A stretch of DNA of 64,000 nucleotides from Oleomonas cavernae (GCF_003590945.1 NZ_QYUK01000011.1:1392001-1456000); one strand, 5' to 3'; counted from the stretch's first letter, positions 16,869 through 26,170 are shown. Translations and numbers: made by a program. Notes: generated by a model not told the origin, from the sequence alone.

Positions 16869-17471
16869 ATGAAACTCTATTACGCGCCCCACTCCCGCGC
16901 CGTCAGCATCCTGTGGCTGCTGGAGGAAATCGGCCAACCCTACGAGCTGGCCCGGGTCGACATCCGCAGCGGCGACGTGGGCGCCGCCTACCGGCAGGTC
17001 AATCCGATGGGCAAGGTGCCGGCGCTGGAGGACGGGGATTTGCGCATGGCCGAGGGGGCGGCGATCGCAACCTACCTGGGCGACCGCTTTCCGCAAGCGG
17101 GCCTCGCCCCGGCCATGGGCGATCCGGCGCGCGGGCGCTATCTGCAATGGCTGTTCTTTGCCGCCGGCTGTATCGAGCCGGCGATCGCCGAGAAGCTCCA
17201 CGGCTGGGCGCCGGACCGCCTGCGGCACGCCTGGGGCGATTTCGACAGCGTCATCGCCACCTTGGACAAGGCCGTCGCGGCCGGCCCCTGGCTGCTGGGC
17301 GACCGCTTCACCACCGCCGACGTGATGATCGGCATGGGCGTTCACTGGGGCCTCATGTTCGGCGGCTTCCCCAAGGGCGGTGCGATCGAGGCCTATCACG
17401 GCCGCCTGGCCGCCCGTCCCGCCCTGCAACGGGCCCTGGCGATCGACGAGCGCGAAGCCCAGGCCGCCTGA
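16869..17471 (+). CDS. Glutathione S-transferase family protein
   Basis: 200 residues with the two-domain GST layout. The N-terminal thioredoxin-like domain begins MKLYYAPHSRAVSILWLLEE and carries the cis-proline region NPMGKVPAL and the glutathione-contacting EGAAIATYLGDRF. An all-helical C-terminal domain follows, ending in the N-capping motif FTTADVMIGMGVHW. The ATG at 16869 is used because an AGGAAGCC site precedes it. Typical roles are glutathione conjugation or peroxide handling; the class is uncertain. The next gene, an epoxide-hydrolase-like enzyme, starts 4 bp after its stop. The pair suggests electrophile detoxification. Confidence 0.85.
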   Translation: MKLYYAPHSRAVSILWLLEEIGQPYELARVDIRSGDVGAAYRQVNPMGKVPALEDGDLRMAEGAAIATYLGDRFPQAGLAPAMGDPARGRYLQWLFFAAGCIEPAIAEKLHGWAPDRLRHAWGDFDSVIATLDKAVAAGPWLLGDRFTTADVMIGMGVHWGLMFGGFPKGGAIEAYHGRLAARPALQRALAIDEREAQAA

Positions 17472-17475
17472 CCCC

Positions 17476-18372
17476 ATGGCCGTGATCAGGCATATAAGCA
17501 CCCGGTTGCTGGACGTCGCTTATGAAGAACATGGCCCGGCCGACGGCAATCCGGTCCTGCTGCTCCATGGTTTTCCCTATGATCCGCGCTGCTACGACCG
17601 GGTGGCGGCGGCCCTGGCCGCGCAGGACTACCGGGTGATCGTGCCCTACCTGCGCGGCTATGGGCCGACCCGCTTCCTGTCGGGCGACACGATGCGCTCG
17701 GGCCAGCAGGCGGCCCTGGCGCAGGACCTGCTGGATCTGATGGATGCGCTGTCGATCTCGCGCGCGGCGCTGGCGGGCTACGACTGGGGCGGCCGGGCGG
17801 CCTGCATCGTCGCCGCGCTGTGGCCGCAGCGGGTGCGCTGCCTGGTCACCGGCGACGGCTACAATATCCAGGATATCGCCGGCTTTGCCGTGCCGGCGGC
17901 GCCGGAGACCGAGCATCGCAACTGGTATCAATACTATTTCCACACGCCCCGGGGCGCGGCCGGCCTGGCAGCAAACCGCTTCGCGTTGGGCAGGCTGCTG
18001 TGGCAACTCTGGTCGCCGTCCTGGCGCTTCGACGAGGCGACCTATGCCCGCACCGCGGCCGCCTTCGACAATCCCGATTTCGTCGATATCGTGATCCACT
18101 CCTATCGCCACCGCTATGGTTACGCGCCGGGCGACCCGGCGCTCGAAGATATCGAGCGTGCCCTGGCGCGCGGGCCGATGATCACCGTACCGACGATTTC
18201 CCTGTGCGGCGCCGATGACGGCGTCTCCCCGCCCAGCGCGGCGGACGAGGATGCCGCGCATTTTTCCGGTCGCTACAAGCGGCGCCTGCTGCCCGGCATC
18301 GGCCACAACATCCCGCAGGAAGCCCCCGAGGCGGTGGTCAAGGCCCTGCTCGACCTGATGGCGCCGGCCTGA
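17476..18372 (+). CDS. Alpha/beta hydrolase, epoxide hydrolase-like
   Basis: 298 residues. The oxyanion motif HGFP is at 31-34. The nucleophile elbow is GYDWGG with Asp103 in place of serine, as in epoxide hydrolases and haloalkane dehalogenases. The catalytic His is probably His277 (GIGHNIPQE), with a downstream acid near CGADDGVSP. The ATG at 17476 lies 5 bases after the GST stop, so the genes are almost certainly co-translated. Its stop TGA and the opposite stop of hflX share the hexamer TGATCA. Whether it opens an epoxide or removes a halide cannot be settled from sequence alone. Confidence 0.8.
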   Translation: MAVIRHISTRLLDVAYEEHGPADGNPVLLLHGFPYDPRCYDRVAAALAAQDYRVIVPYLRGYGPTRFLSGDTMRSGQQAALAQDLLDLMDALSISRAALAGYDWGGRAACIVAALWPQRVRCLVTGDGYNIQDIAGFAVPAAPETEHRNWYQYYFHTPRGAAGLAANRFALGRLLWQLWSPSWRFDEATYARTAAAFDNPDFVDIVIHSYRHRYGYAPGDPALEDIERALARGPMITVPTISLCGADDGVSPPSAADEDAAHFSGRYKRRLLPGIGHNIPQEAPEAVVKALLDLMAPA

Positions 18373-19722
18373 TCAGCCCTGCCGGCGTTTCTCGAAACGG
18401 CCGCGGTCGGCGGGGTCGAGGCCGACGGTCAAGTGCGCGATGCCGTCGCGATCGTCACGGGCGATGACTTCGCCATTGGCGTAGAGCCAGGCGATGGCAG
18501 CGCCGTCGGCGAGGTCGACGGCCAGTTCGATGAACTCGCGCTGGCGGCCCAGTTTCTCGTCGAGCAGGGCCAGCAGGCGATCGGTCCCCTCGCCCGTCAG
18601 GGCCGACAGAGGCAGGACCTCGGGAATGCGCTGGGCCCGGTTGCTCAGGCGCAGCCGCTCCTCCTCGCCGAGCAGGTCGATCTTGTTCAAGACCTCGATC
18701 ATGCGCTCGTCGACCTGGGGCTGATCGACGCCCAGGTCGTCCAGCACCGCCATCACGTCGGCCTTCTGGGCCTCGCTTTCGGGATGCGCCACGTCACGCA
18801 CATGGACGATGATGTCGGCCTCCAGCACCTCCTCCAGGGTCGCGCGGAAGGCGGCGACCAGATGGGTCGGCAGGTCCGAGACGAAGCCCACAGTGTCCGA
18901 CAGGATGATCTGCCGGCCGCTGGGCAGCCTGATCCCGCGCATGGTGGGATCGAGGGTCGCGAACAGCAGGTCGGCCGCCAGCACCTCCGCCTTGGTCAGG
19001 CGGTTGAACAGCGACGACTTGCCGGCATTGGTGTAACCGACCAGGGCCACGATGGGGTTGGGTACCTTGCGGCGGCTGCGGCGGTGCAGCTCGCGCGTCC
19101 GCGTAACGCCTTCCAGCTCGCGCTTCAGGCGCACGATCTTCTCGCCGATGATGCGCCGGTCGGTCTCGATCTGGGTCTCGCCGGGGCCACCCAGGAAGCC
19201 GGCGCCGCCGCGCTGGCGCTCCAGGTGGGTCCAGGAGCGGACCAGCCGGCCCTTCTGATAGCTCAAATGCGCCAGTTCGACCTGCAGCCGGCCCTCGCGG
19301 GTGGCGGCCCGCTCGCCGAAGATCTCCAGGATCAGGCCGGTGCGGTCGATGACCTTGGTCTTGAGCTCGCGCTCCAGGTTGCGCTGCTGCACCGGCGACA
19401 GCGCGCAGTTCATCACCACGACATCGATAGGGTCGAGTTCGACCAGCAGCCTGATCTCGTCGACCTTGCCCGAGCCCAGCCAGGTCGCCGGGCGGATACG
19501 GTCGACCGAAGCCTCGATGGCATCGACCACCTGCAACGAAATCGCCGCGGTCAGGCCCACCGCCTCGGCCAGGCGGGCGGCGGGCAGGCGCATGGAAGCA
19601 CCGCCCGGCTCGTCGGAAGCCGGGGCGCCGCGAAGATAGGGATGAACGACGATCGCCCGCCCCGATCCGCCTTCGGCCGGACGGGCCGGGGACGGAACCG
19701 GGGGCTTTTGCGGTTCGCTCAA
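18373..19722 (-). CDS. hflX: GTPase HflX, ribosome-associated
   Basis: 449 residues. The N-terminal HflX domain ([20 protein letters not shown]) and a coiled linker lead to the G domain: G1 [10 protein letters not shown]3 [11 protein letters not shown]4 NKID. HflX binds the 50S ribosome E-site region and rescues or splits stalled ribosomes under stress. Its ATG overlaps the hfq stop by the ATGA arrangement, the usual coupling of these two genes. It ends immediately beside the convergent epoxide-hydrolase-like gene with no intervening base. Confidence 0.95.
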   Translation of the reverse strand: MSEPQKPPVPSPARPAEGGSGRAIVVHPYLRGAPASDEPGGASMRLPAARLAEAVGLTAAISLQVVDAIEASVDRIRPATWLGSGKVDEIRLLVELDPIDVVVMNCALSPVQQRNLERELKTKVIDRTGLILEIFGERAATREGRLQVELAHLSYQKGRLVRSWTHLERQRGGAGFLGGPGETQIETDRRIIGEKIVRLKRELEGVTRTRELHRRSRRKVPNPIVALVGYTNAGKSSLFNRLTKAEVLAADLLFATLDPTMRGIRLPSGRQIILSDTVGFVSDLPTHLVAAFRATLEEVLEADIIVHVRDVAHPESEAQKADVMAVLDDLGVDQPQVDERMIEVLNKIDLLGEEERLRLSNRAQRIPEVLPLSALTGEGTDRLLALLDEKLGRQREFIELAVDLADGAAIAWLYANGEVIARDDRDGIAHLTVGLDPADRGRFEKRRQG

Positions 19723-19979
19723 TGGTCGCGCGCGGCCTCGGTGCTGGGCGTTTGCGGGTCGAACAACTGGATCGGCGCTGCCGGCATCACCGTCGAAATC
19801 GCATGCTTGTAGACAAGCTGGATATGACCGTCACGGCGCAGCAGGACGCAGAAATTGTCGAACCAGGTGATAACGCCCTGAAGCTTCACGCCGTTGACCA
19901 GGAATACGGTGACCGGTGTCTTGTTCTTACGGACGTAGTTCAGAAACACGTCCTGAACATTTTGAGAGCGCTCGGACAT
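19719..19979 (-). CDS. hfq: RNA chaperone Hfq
   Basis: 86 residues. The Sm1 region holds [18 protein letters not shown] and the Sm2 region has YKHAIST, the RNA-binding signature of Hfq. The acidic/proline C-tail is short, as in alphaproteobacteria. The hexamer pairs small RNAs with mRNAs; here, next to ntrBC/ntrYX, it fits its known role in nitrogen-related regulation. A 260-bp upstream region likely holds its own promoter, separating it from the PepSY operon. Downstream it overlaps hflX by 4 bases. Confidence 0.97.
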   Translation of the reverse strand: MSERSQNVQDVFLNYVRKNKTPVTVFLVNGVKLQGVITWFDNFCVLLRRDGHIQLVYKHAISTVMPAAPIQLFDPQTPSTEAARDH

Positions 19980-20146
19980 AGCAAAACCTTCTTCTTCTTG
20001 TTGCGTCTGATTTTATTTTCGACGCCTCGGCCACCCGCGCGAGGTGACCATAAACACGGCAGCGACACACACACTTTGCTGCACTGCACAATTATATCGC
20101 AGGGGAAGTTTTCAATCGCAAGGAAAATCGGCGGCCAAGGAACAAA

Positions 20147-20176
20147 CGCCGCACAGGGCCGAAATCCTGTGCGGCG
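20147..20176 (-). terminator. Probable terminator of the PepSY operon
   Basis: Perfect 11-bp arms (CGCCGCACAGG at 20147-20157 and CCTGTGCGGCG at 20166-20176) with an 8-base loop. On the minus strand the stem is followed by TTTGTTCC. It starts 64 bp after the stop of the 52-residue gene and lies before hfq, so it probably insulates hfq from the PepSY transcript. The T-tract is weak. Confidence 0.55.
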
Positions 20177-20239
20177 CGCACCCACATATAGGGTTAGCGG
20201 TGGCAATACAACACCAAGGGAGGCGATGGCGCCTGGCGA

Positions 20240-20398
20240 TCAGCGTGTCCAGTGCCAGCCGATCAGGGCGACGGGCAGGCCCAGGGCCGCCCAAGACAGG
20301 GCATCGAACGCCCCATCCCCGATCAGGGCCGAGAGCAGCCCCGCCGCGCTGACGAGGCCGATCGCGGTGGGCACGCGAAAAATGCGGCTGGCGGTCAC
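20240..20398 (-). CDS. 52-residue membrane peptide coupled to PepSY gene
   Basis: Starts with GTG at 20398, which overlaps the PepSY stop as GTGA. The peptide begins VTASRIFRVPTAIGLVSAAG and has two hydrophobic stretches (TAIGLVSAAGLLSALIG and LSWAALGLPVALIGW), so it should be a two-pass inner-membrane protein. Short membrane proteins are often seen beside PepSY iron-reductase-like genes, but I cannot place this one in a named family. The translational coupling and fitting hydrophobicity make it likely real; its job, perhaps as a partner or small subunit of the PepSY protein, is inference. Confidence 0.6.
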   Translation of the reverse strand: MTASRIFRVPTAIGLVSAAGLLSALIGDGAFDALSWAALGLPVALIGWHWTR

Positions 20399-21555
20399 GA
20401 TGGGCGCCCCTCCGCCCCTGGCATCGAGCGGCTGAGCTCGGCCAGGCGCGATTCGATGGACGAGGTCCGCCGCCGGCCCAGCCACAGATAGAGGCCACTG
20501 CCCAGGACGATGATGGTCACGAGGTCGAGCAAGGCCCAGACGATCTTCAAGGGCAGGCCGCCATAGTCGCCGAAATGCAGGGGCTGCGAGATGAACAGGG
20601 CCTGCACGTACCAGGGCATCTCGCGCATGTCGGTCAGGGCGCCGGTCCCGGCGTCGATCAGGGCCGGCTTCAGCAGCTTGCTGGTCAGCGGCGTGTTGCC
20701 GGTCATGAACACGGCATAGTGATGCCTGCTGGAGAACGGCGTCCCCGGGAAGGCGACGAAGGACGGCACCATGTCGGGCGCGGCGGCCCTGGTGGTGCCG
20801 ACGGCGGCATCGACCGAGCCCAGGCGCGCCAGCGGCGGCGCATTGGCATAGGGCGCCGTCATCTCGGCCAGTTGGCCCATCTGCCACAGGGCGCGGATCG
20901 GCGTGGCCAGGGTGTTGATCACGCCGGTGAGGCCCACCACCATCACCCAGACGATCGTGACGATGCCCAGCAGGTTGTGCAGGTCCAGCCATTTGACCCG
21001 GGTGCTGCGCCTCTTGCGCACGGTGCCGAACTCGAGCTTGCGCATGAACGGGCCATAGACCACCACGCCGGAGACGATCGAGGCCGCCAGCAGCAGGCCC
21101 ATGAGCCCTAGGAACAGCTCCCCGGGCAGGCCGGTGAACATGTCGACATGCAGGCGGAACAGGAAATACATGACGCCCTCGGTGAACTTGGGCGTCGCCA
21201 GCCTGTCGCCGGTGCGCGCATCGAAGGCCAGGAACCGCGCTTCGTCCGGTGCCGCGTCGACCGTGCGGGCGGTGGTCAGGTAGATGATCGGCTCGTGATC
21301 GTCGAAGCCCAGGTACAAGGCAACGTCGCCCTTGTGCGCTGCCAGCCCGGCCGCGACCACCCGGTCGAGGTCGGCTGGTCCTGCGACCGCGACCGCCTCG
21401 GGCACTTCGATCGCATTGCCCGTAATCTCATCGATCTCGTGATAGAAGATCAGCGGCAGGCCGGTGAGGCACAGCATCAGCAGGAAGACGGTCGAGATCA
21501 GGCTGGTCCACTTGTGCACCAGGTACCAGGTCTTGACGGTTTTGGCCGTAAGCAT
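20395..21555 (-). CDS. PepSY-associated transmembrane protein
   Basis: 386 residues of the PepSY_TM family. It begins MLTAKTVKTWYLVHKWTSLI, with the conserved HKW of the first membrane helix. A large periplasmic PepSY-containing part (about 40-145) follows, then membrane helices at about 148-168 (ELFLGLMGLLLAASIVSGVV), about 190-212 and near the C-terminus (LLDLVTIIVLGSGLYLWLG). Proteins of this type are often next to TonB siderophore receptors and are thought to work as ferric-siderophore reductases. No receptor is in the window. A perfect 18-bp palindrome lies 75 bp upstream. It interrupts the usual ntrX/aminotransferase-hfq neighbourhood. Confidence 0.8.
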   Translation of the reverse strand: MLTAKTVKTWYLVHKWTSLISTVFLLMLCLTGLPLIFYHEIDEITGNAIEVPEAVAVAGPADLDRVVAAGLAAHKGDVALYLGFDDHEPIIYLTTARTVDAAPDEARFLAFDARTGDRLATPKFTEGVMYFLFRLHVDMFTGLPGELFLGLMGLLLAASIVSGVVVYGPFMRKLEFGTVRKRRSTRVKWLDLHNLLGIVTIVWVMVVGLTGVINTLATPIRALWQMGQLAEMTAPYANAPPLARLGSVDAAVGTTRAAAPDMVPSFVAFPGTPFSSRHHYAVFMTGNTPLTSKLLKPALIDAGTGALTDMREMPWYVQALFISQPLHFGDYGGLPLKIVWALLDLVTIIVLGSGLYLWLGRRRTSSIESRLAELSRSMPGAEGRPS

Positions 21556-21629
21556 GCGTGCTACCCATCAGTGATCCGCTCGATCGCCCAGGGCAATCGT
21601 CCGACCAGATACCGATGTTGTTAATGCGA

Positions 21630-21647
21630 ATCAATATTAATATTGAT
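21630..21647 (-). promoter_or_regulatory. Perfect 18-bp palindrome upstream of PepSY gene
   Basis: ATCAATATTAATATTGAT reads identically on both strands and lies in the 104-bp spacer between the aminotransferase stop and the PepSY start. AT-rich palindromes of this size are typical of Fur/Irr-type iron regulators, and PepSY proteins are commonly iron-controlled. This makes an iron operator likely. The match to a canonical Fur box is only partial. Confidence 0.5.
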
Positions 21648-21659
21648 CGTGTTACAGGA

Positions 21660-22517
21660 TCATACAGACCGGCGGATGTGATCCAGATAGAGGGCGCGCA
21701 GGGTCAGCGCGACGCTGCCCGCCGCGCCATTGCCGATGGCCGCCTCGTCGATCCGCACCACGGGGGTCACGAAGGCGGTGGCGCTGGTGATGAAGGCTTC
21801 GCGGGCGGCCTTGGCCTCGGCGACGGTGAAGGACCGCTCGACAATCGTGATGCCCGCCGCCCTGGCCGCGGCCATCAGGCTGGCGCGGGTAATGCCCGGC
21901 AGGATCGCGTTGGAGAGGCTGCGGGTGATCACCCGGCCCTCGGCGTCGACGATCCAGGCGTTGGTCGAGCTGCCCTCGGTGACATGGCCTTGCGCATCGA
22001 CCAGCCAGGCCTCGTAGGCGCCGGCCTCCCGCGCCGCCTGCTTGGCCAGGACATTGGGCAGCAGGGCCACGGTCTTGATGTCGCAGCGGCCCCATCGGAT
22101 GTCGGGCATGGTCATGACCGCCACCCCCTGCCCCGCCTTGGCCTCCAGCGCCGCCAGGTTGACCGGCCTGGCGGTCATGACCAGCGACGGCCCTGCCTGG
22201 GCGGGAAAGGCGTGGTCGCGCCGGGCGACGCCGCGCGATATCTGCAGATAGACCAGGCCGTCGCGCAGCCGGTTGCGGCGAACGATCTCGCGCATCACGA
22301 AGGTCAGCGGCCGGCGCGCCATGGGGGCTGCGATCCGCAACTCGCGCAGCGAGCGCTCCAGCCGGTCGAGATGGCCGTCGAGGTCGACCAGCCGGCCGTC
22401 CAGCACCGCCGCCACCTCGTAGACGCCGTCGGCGAAATGGAAGGCACGGTCGTCGATCGAGACCCGGGCCTGGTCGTGCGCCACATAGCGGCCGTTGACA
22501 TAGGCGATGCGCGACAT
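21660..22517 (-). CDS. dat: D-amino-acid aminotransferase (class IV, PLP)
   Basis: 285 residues of fold-type IV aminotransferases. The PLP lysine is Lys148 in CDIKTVALLPNVLAK, and GSSTNAWIVDAEG and the C-terminal phosphate-binding stretch follow. The sequence pattern (GVYEVAAVLDGRLVDLDGHL, RSLRELRI) is that of D-alanine transaminase, which makes D-Glu/D-Ala for peptidoglycan. Branched-chain or aminodeoxychorismate activities belong to the same fold and cannot be fully excluded. It begins 4 bp after the ntrX stop, so it is the last gene of the ntr operon. Confidence 0.8.
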   Translation of the reverse strand: MSRIAYVNGRYVAHDQARVSIDDRAFHFADGVYEVAAVLDGRLVDLDGHLDRLERSLRELRIAAPMARRPLTFVMREIVRRNRLRDGLVYLQISRGVARRDHAFPAQAGPSLVMTARPVNLAALEAKAGQGVAVMTMPDIRWGRCDIKTVALLPNVLAKQAAREAGAYEAWLVDAQGHVTEGSSTNAWIVDAEGRVITRSLSNAILPGITRASLMAAARAAGITIVERSFTVAEAKAAREAFITSATAFVTPVVRIDEAAIGNGAAGSVALTLRALYLDHIRRSV

Positions 22518-22521
22518 GGGA

Positions 22522-23922
22522 CTAGATGCCGTTCTGGCCGCGATCGTTGACCGCGATGCCCAGCGACTTGAGCTTGCGGTGCAATGCCGAGCGTTCCATG
22601 CCGATGAAGGCGGCGGTGCGGCTGATGTTGTTGCCGAAGCGCGCCACCTGGGCCAGCAGATAGTCCCGCTCGAACGCTTCCCGCGCCTCGCGCAGGGGTA
22701 GCGCCATGATCACCTCACCGCCGTCAGCGCGCAAGGTGGCCGGGCCCGAGCCGCCCACTTCGGCCGGCAGCATGTCGGCGCTGATCGCCTCCTCGGCATC
22801 GTCGGTGGCCAGGATCAGCAGGCGCTCGCAGACATTGCGCAACTGGCGGACGTTGCCCGGCCATTCATAGGCCTGCATCACCGCCATCGCCTCGTTCGAG
22901 ATGGCGCGCGGCGGAATGCCGTTGGACTGGCTGATGCGGGCGATGAAATGGGCGCAGAGGTCGGGAATGTCCTCGCGCCGGTCGGCCAGGCGCGGCACGC
23001 GGATCGGCACCACGCTGAGGCGGTGGAACAGATCCTCGCGGAAGCGGCCGCCGGCGATTTCCGACAGAAGATCGCGGGAGGAGGCGCTGACCACGCGCAC
23101 ATCGACCTGCACCCGGCTGCGCCCGCCGACCCGCTCGAAGGTCTGGTCGACCAGCACGCGCAGGATCTTGGCCTGGGTCTCCAGCGGCATTTCCGCCACC
23201 TCGTCCAGGAACAGGGTCCCGCCATGAGCCTCCTCGAACAGGCCGACGCGGGCCTGGCCGTCGGCACTGGCCGCGGCTTCGACGCCGAACAGTTCAGCCT
23301 CCATGCGCTCGGGCGCCATGGTCGCGGCGTTGATCACGGCAAAGGGCCCCTCGGCCCGCCGCGACATGCGGTGGAGCAGGCGCGCCGCGACTTCCTTGCC
23401 GGCCCCGGGCGGCCCCATGATCATGACCCGGCTGCCCATCGGCGCCGACTTCTCGAGCATGGCACGCACGGCGTTCATCGCCGAGGAACGGCCGACCATT
23501 TCATCATCGAGCTGCGAGCGCGCCTTCAGCGCCCGGTTCTCGCGCTTGAGCTGGGCCGCCTCGATCGCCCGCTGGACCAGCAGGAGCAGCCGGTCGGCCT
23601 TGAACGGCTTCTCGATGAAATCATAGGCCCCGCGCTTGATGGCGCCGACCGCGGTTTCGATCGTGCCGTGGCCTGAGATCATGACCACCGGCATGTCGGG
23701 GTGGGCACGCTTGATCTTGTCCAGGATCTCGAGCCCGTCCATCCGGCTGCCCTGCAGCCAGATGTCGAGAATGACCAGGGACGGCAGGCGGGCATCGATC
23801 GCGGCAAAGGCTTCGTCCGCGTTGCCCGCGGTGCGGGTGGCATAGCCTTCGTCGCCCAGGATGCCGGCGACGAGATCGCGGATATCCGCCTCGTCATCGA
23901 TCACCAGTACTTCACGAGCCAT
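22522..23922 (-). CDS. ntrX: Nitrogen response regulator NtrX
   Basis: 466 residues: receiver domain with phospho-acceptor Asp53 (SLVILDIW), AAA+ domain with Walker A GPPGAGKE and Walker [13 protein letters not shown], and a C-terminal Fis-type helix-turn-helix (NISRTAAFIGMERSALHRKL). Where NtrC proteins have GAFTGA, the sigma-54 contact loop, this protein has GVEAAASADGQARVGL. The loop is therefore absent, as known for alphaproteobacterial NtrX, and it probably does not drive sigma-54 promoters in the normal way. Its start overlaps the ntrY stop by 11 bases. Partner kinase is NtrY; the system responds to nitrogen or redox/envelope cues. Confidence 0.95.
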   Translation of the reverse strand: MAREVLVIDDEADIRDLVAGILGDEGYATRTAGNADEAFAAIDARLPSLVILDIWLQGSRMDGLEILDKIKRAHPDMPVVMISGHGTIETAVGAIKRGAYDFIEKPFKADRLLLLVQRAIEAAQLKRENRALKARSQLDDEMVGRSSAMNAVRAMLEKSAPMGSRVMIMGPPGAGKEVAARLLHRMSRRAEGPFAVINAATMAPERMEAELFGVEAAASADGQARVGLFEEAHGGTLFLDEVAEMPLETQAKILRVLVDQTFERVGGRSRVQVDVRVVSASSRDLLSEIAGGRFREDLFHRLSVVPIRVPRLADRREDIPDLCAHFIARISQSNGIPPRAISNEAMAVMQAYEWPGNVRQLRNVCERLLILATDDAEEAISADMLPAEVGGSGPATLRADGGEVIMALPLREAREAFERDYLLAQVARFGNNISRTAAFIGMERSALHRKLKSLGIAVNDRGQNGI

Positions 23923-26170
23923 GCGCGAGCCTCACTTCCGCTTGTGTTACCGCTTCCGCGACGCCGCGCCGCCATGGGAAGCTCAACGTCACGACCGCGC
24001 CACCGCCGGGATTGTCCCCCAGGGCGATGGTGCCGCCGTGTTCTTCGAGAATTTTGCGCACGATCGCCAGGCCCAGGCCGGTGCCCTTGGTCCTGGTCGT
24101 CACATAGGGTTCGGTCAGGCGGTCGCGCTCGCCCACTGGAAGGCCGCGGCCATTGTCCCTGATCTCGATCCGGATCATGCCGTCCTCGAGCCCCAGGCTG
24201 GTGACCACCTTGCCCGGCTCCAGCGGCACCCCGTCGGGATCGGGCGTGCGCCCGTCGATCGCCTCGGCTGCGTTCTTCAGCACGTTGGTCAAGGCCTGGC
24301 CCAGTTGGCGCGAATCGATCAGCGCCGATATCGGCTCGGCGGGCACCTGGGTCTCGAACTGGATGCCCGGCGCCGCGACATGGCGCAGGAACACGGCCTG
24401 GCGAACCTGCTCGCCCACATCCTCCATGTGGAACACGGCGGTCGGCATCCGGGCAAAGGCCGAGAATTCATCGACCATGCGCCCGATATCGCCGACCTGG
24501 CGGATGATCGTGTCCGTGCATTGGGTGAACACTTCCGGGTCGGTCGCGATCTCGCGGCCGTACTTGCGCTTCAGCCGTTCGGCGGACAGTTGAATGGGCG
24601 TCAGCGGGTTCTTGATCTCGTGGGCGATGCGCCGCGCGATATCGGCCCAGGCCGCCGTGCGCTGGGCCGAGACCAGGTCGGTAACGTCGTCGAAGGTCAC
24701 GACGAAGCCGCGCACGGCGCGGCCGGTCTGCTCGCCCACCACCCGCACCATGAAGTGGCGGGTGGCGCCGCCCCGGGTCAGGTTGACCTGGGCCTGGACG
24801 GCGCGATCGGGCCGCTGCCGGGCTTCGGCCAGCAGGCCGGCCATCTCGGGCACCACGTCGTCGATGATCTCGCCCACCAGGTGTTCGGCCGACAGGCCCA
24901 GAAGCTCCAGGGCCGAGCGGTTGGGCAGGGTGATCCGGCCCTGGGTGTCGACGCCGATCACGCCGGCGGAGACGCCGGCCAGCACCGCCTCGGTGAAGCG
25001 GCTACGCTCGTCGAGTTCGCGGTTGGCATCGCGCAGGGCGCCGTGCTGGGCCTCGATCTGTCCTGCCATGCGGTTGAAGGCGCGGCCCAGCGAGGCCAGT
25101 TCGTCGTCCGAGGTGCCGGTGGTGACACGGGCCGCAAGGTCGCCCTCGCGCAGCCGCTCGGTCGCGCCGAACAGCCTGCCCACCGGCTCGACCAGTCGTG
25201 TGGCCACCCACAGGCCCAGGAGGACGGCCGCCAGCAGGATCAGCAGGCCGACCAGCACGAAGACGATGGCGAAATTGAGCTGAATGCCCCAGCGCCGCTT
25301 CTGCAACTCGTTGTATTCGGCCACCGCCGCCTGGGTGCGCTCGACATAGGCGATCACGCGGGGGTCCACGAAGCGGCCGACGTAGAGATAGGCATCGAGA
25401 AAGGAATCGAGCCGCACCAGCGCGCGCACGCGGTCGTCCTCGGTGGTGATGATCACCACCTCGCCCTGGTTCGCCTTTTCCAAAGCCTCGGTGGGCAGGC
25501 GATCGAACTCCATGCCGAAGCTCAGCGCGGTGCGCGCCTGCACGCGGCCCGACGCGTCGATGACGATCGCCTCGGCCAGACCGCGCACGGCGGACTGGGA
25601 TTCCAGCATGCGGTTGAAACGATCCGGGTTGCTGTCGAGGACGCTGCCGTTGCGATTGATGTCGTTGGCCATGGCGCGGATGACCGCTTCGATGCTCTTG
25701 CGGTGCTCCTCGACATAGGCCTGGGCGATGGTCTGCGAGTCCTGCACCGCGTTCAGCACCCGGTCGCTGAACCAGGTCTCGACGATCAGGTTGAAGAACA
25801 GGGCCGAGGCGACGCCCAGAAAGATCGTCGGCACCGCTGCGATGGCGCCGAACAGGGCAACGATACGGACATGCAGCTTGGCCCCGGCGAGCCCCGAGCG
25901 CCGCGCCCACCACAGGCGGACGACGCGGATCGCGACCAGGACGGTCAAGGCCAGGACCAGGACCAGGTCCAGCAGCAAAAGCGGGATGATCAGCGCGGTA
26001 TGGCCGTCCTGGACGGAGGGGTCGCGCAAGGCCAAGTAGGTTGCCGTCCCCGAAGCCGCCGCCAGCAGCACGACGGTGATCACCAGCCCGCGGCTGATGT
26101 GGCTCCGGCTGATCCAGGCTTCCAGGCGAGCGGCGCGACCGACGCGGGAATTCTCGACAGACTCGGTCAA
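23912..26170 (-). CDS. ntrY: Nitrogen sensor histidine kinase NtrY
   Basis: 752 residues. Several N-terminal membrane segments (LVITVVLLAAASGTATYLAL, LILLLDLVLVLALTVLVAI-like stretches and a third near residue 100), an extracytoplasmic part and a fourth segment at about 290-315 lead into a HAMP linker (RLVEPVGRLFGATERLREGD). A PAS domain (VSAGVIGVDTQGRITLPNRS) follows. The kinase core has H-box [21 protein letters not shown]-box and G-boxes (DNGRGLP, TKGTGLGLAI). It phosphorylates NtrX. A 109-bp gap containing a hairpin separates it from ntrC, so it may have some independent expression. Confidence 0.95.
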   Translation of the reverse strand: MTESVENSRVGRAARLEAWISRSHISRGLVITVVLLAAASGTATYLALRDPSVQDGHTALIIPLLLLDLVLVLALTVLVAIRVVRLWWARRSGLAGAKLHVRIVALFGAIAAVPTIFLGVASALFFNLIVETWFSDRVLNAVQDSQTIAQAYVEEHRKSIEAVIRAMANDINRNGSVLDSNPDRFNRMLESQSAVRGLAEAIVIDASGRVQARTALSFGMEFDRLPTEALEKANQGEVVIITTEDDRVRALVRLDSFLDAYLYVGRFVDPRVIAYVERTQAAVAEYNELQKRRWGIQLNFAIVFVLVGLLILLAAVLLGLWVATRLVEPVGRLFGATERLREGDLAARVTTGTSDDELASLGRAFNRMAGQIEAQHGALRDANRELDERSRFTEAVLAGVSAGVIGVDTQGRITLPNRSALELLGLSAEHLVGEIIDDVVPEMAGLLAEARQRPDRAVQAQVNLTRGGATRHFMVRVVGEQTGRAVRGFVVTFDDVTDLVSAQRTAAWADIARRIAHEIKNPLTPIQLSAERLKRKYGREIATDPEVFTQCTDTIIRQVGDIGRMVDEFSAFARMPTAVFHMEDVGEQVRQAVFLRHVAAPGIQFETQVPAEPISALIDSRQLGQALTNVLKNAAEAIDGRTPDPDGVPLEPGKVVTSLGLEDGMIRIEIRDNGRGLPVGERDRLTEPYVTTRTKGTGLGLAIVRKILEEHGGTIALGDNPGGGAVVTLSFPWRRGVAEAVTQAEVRLAHGS

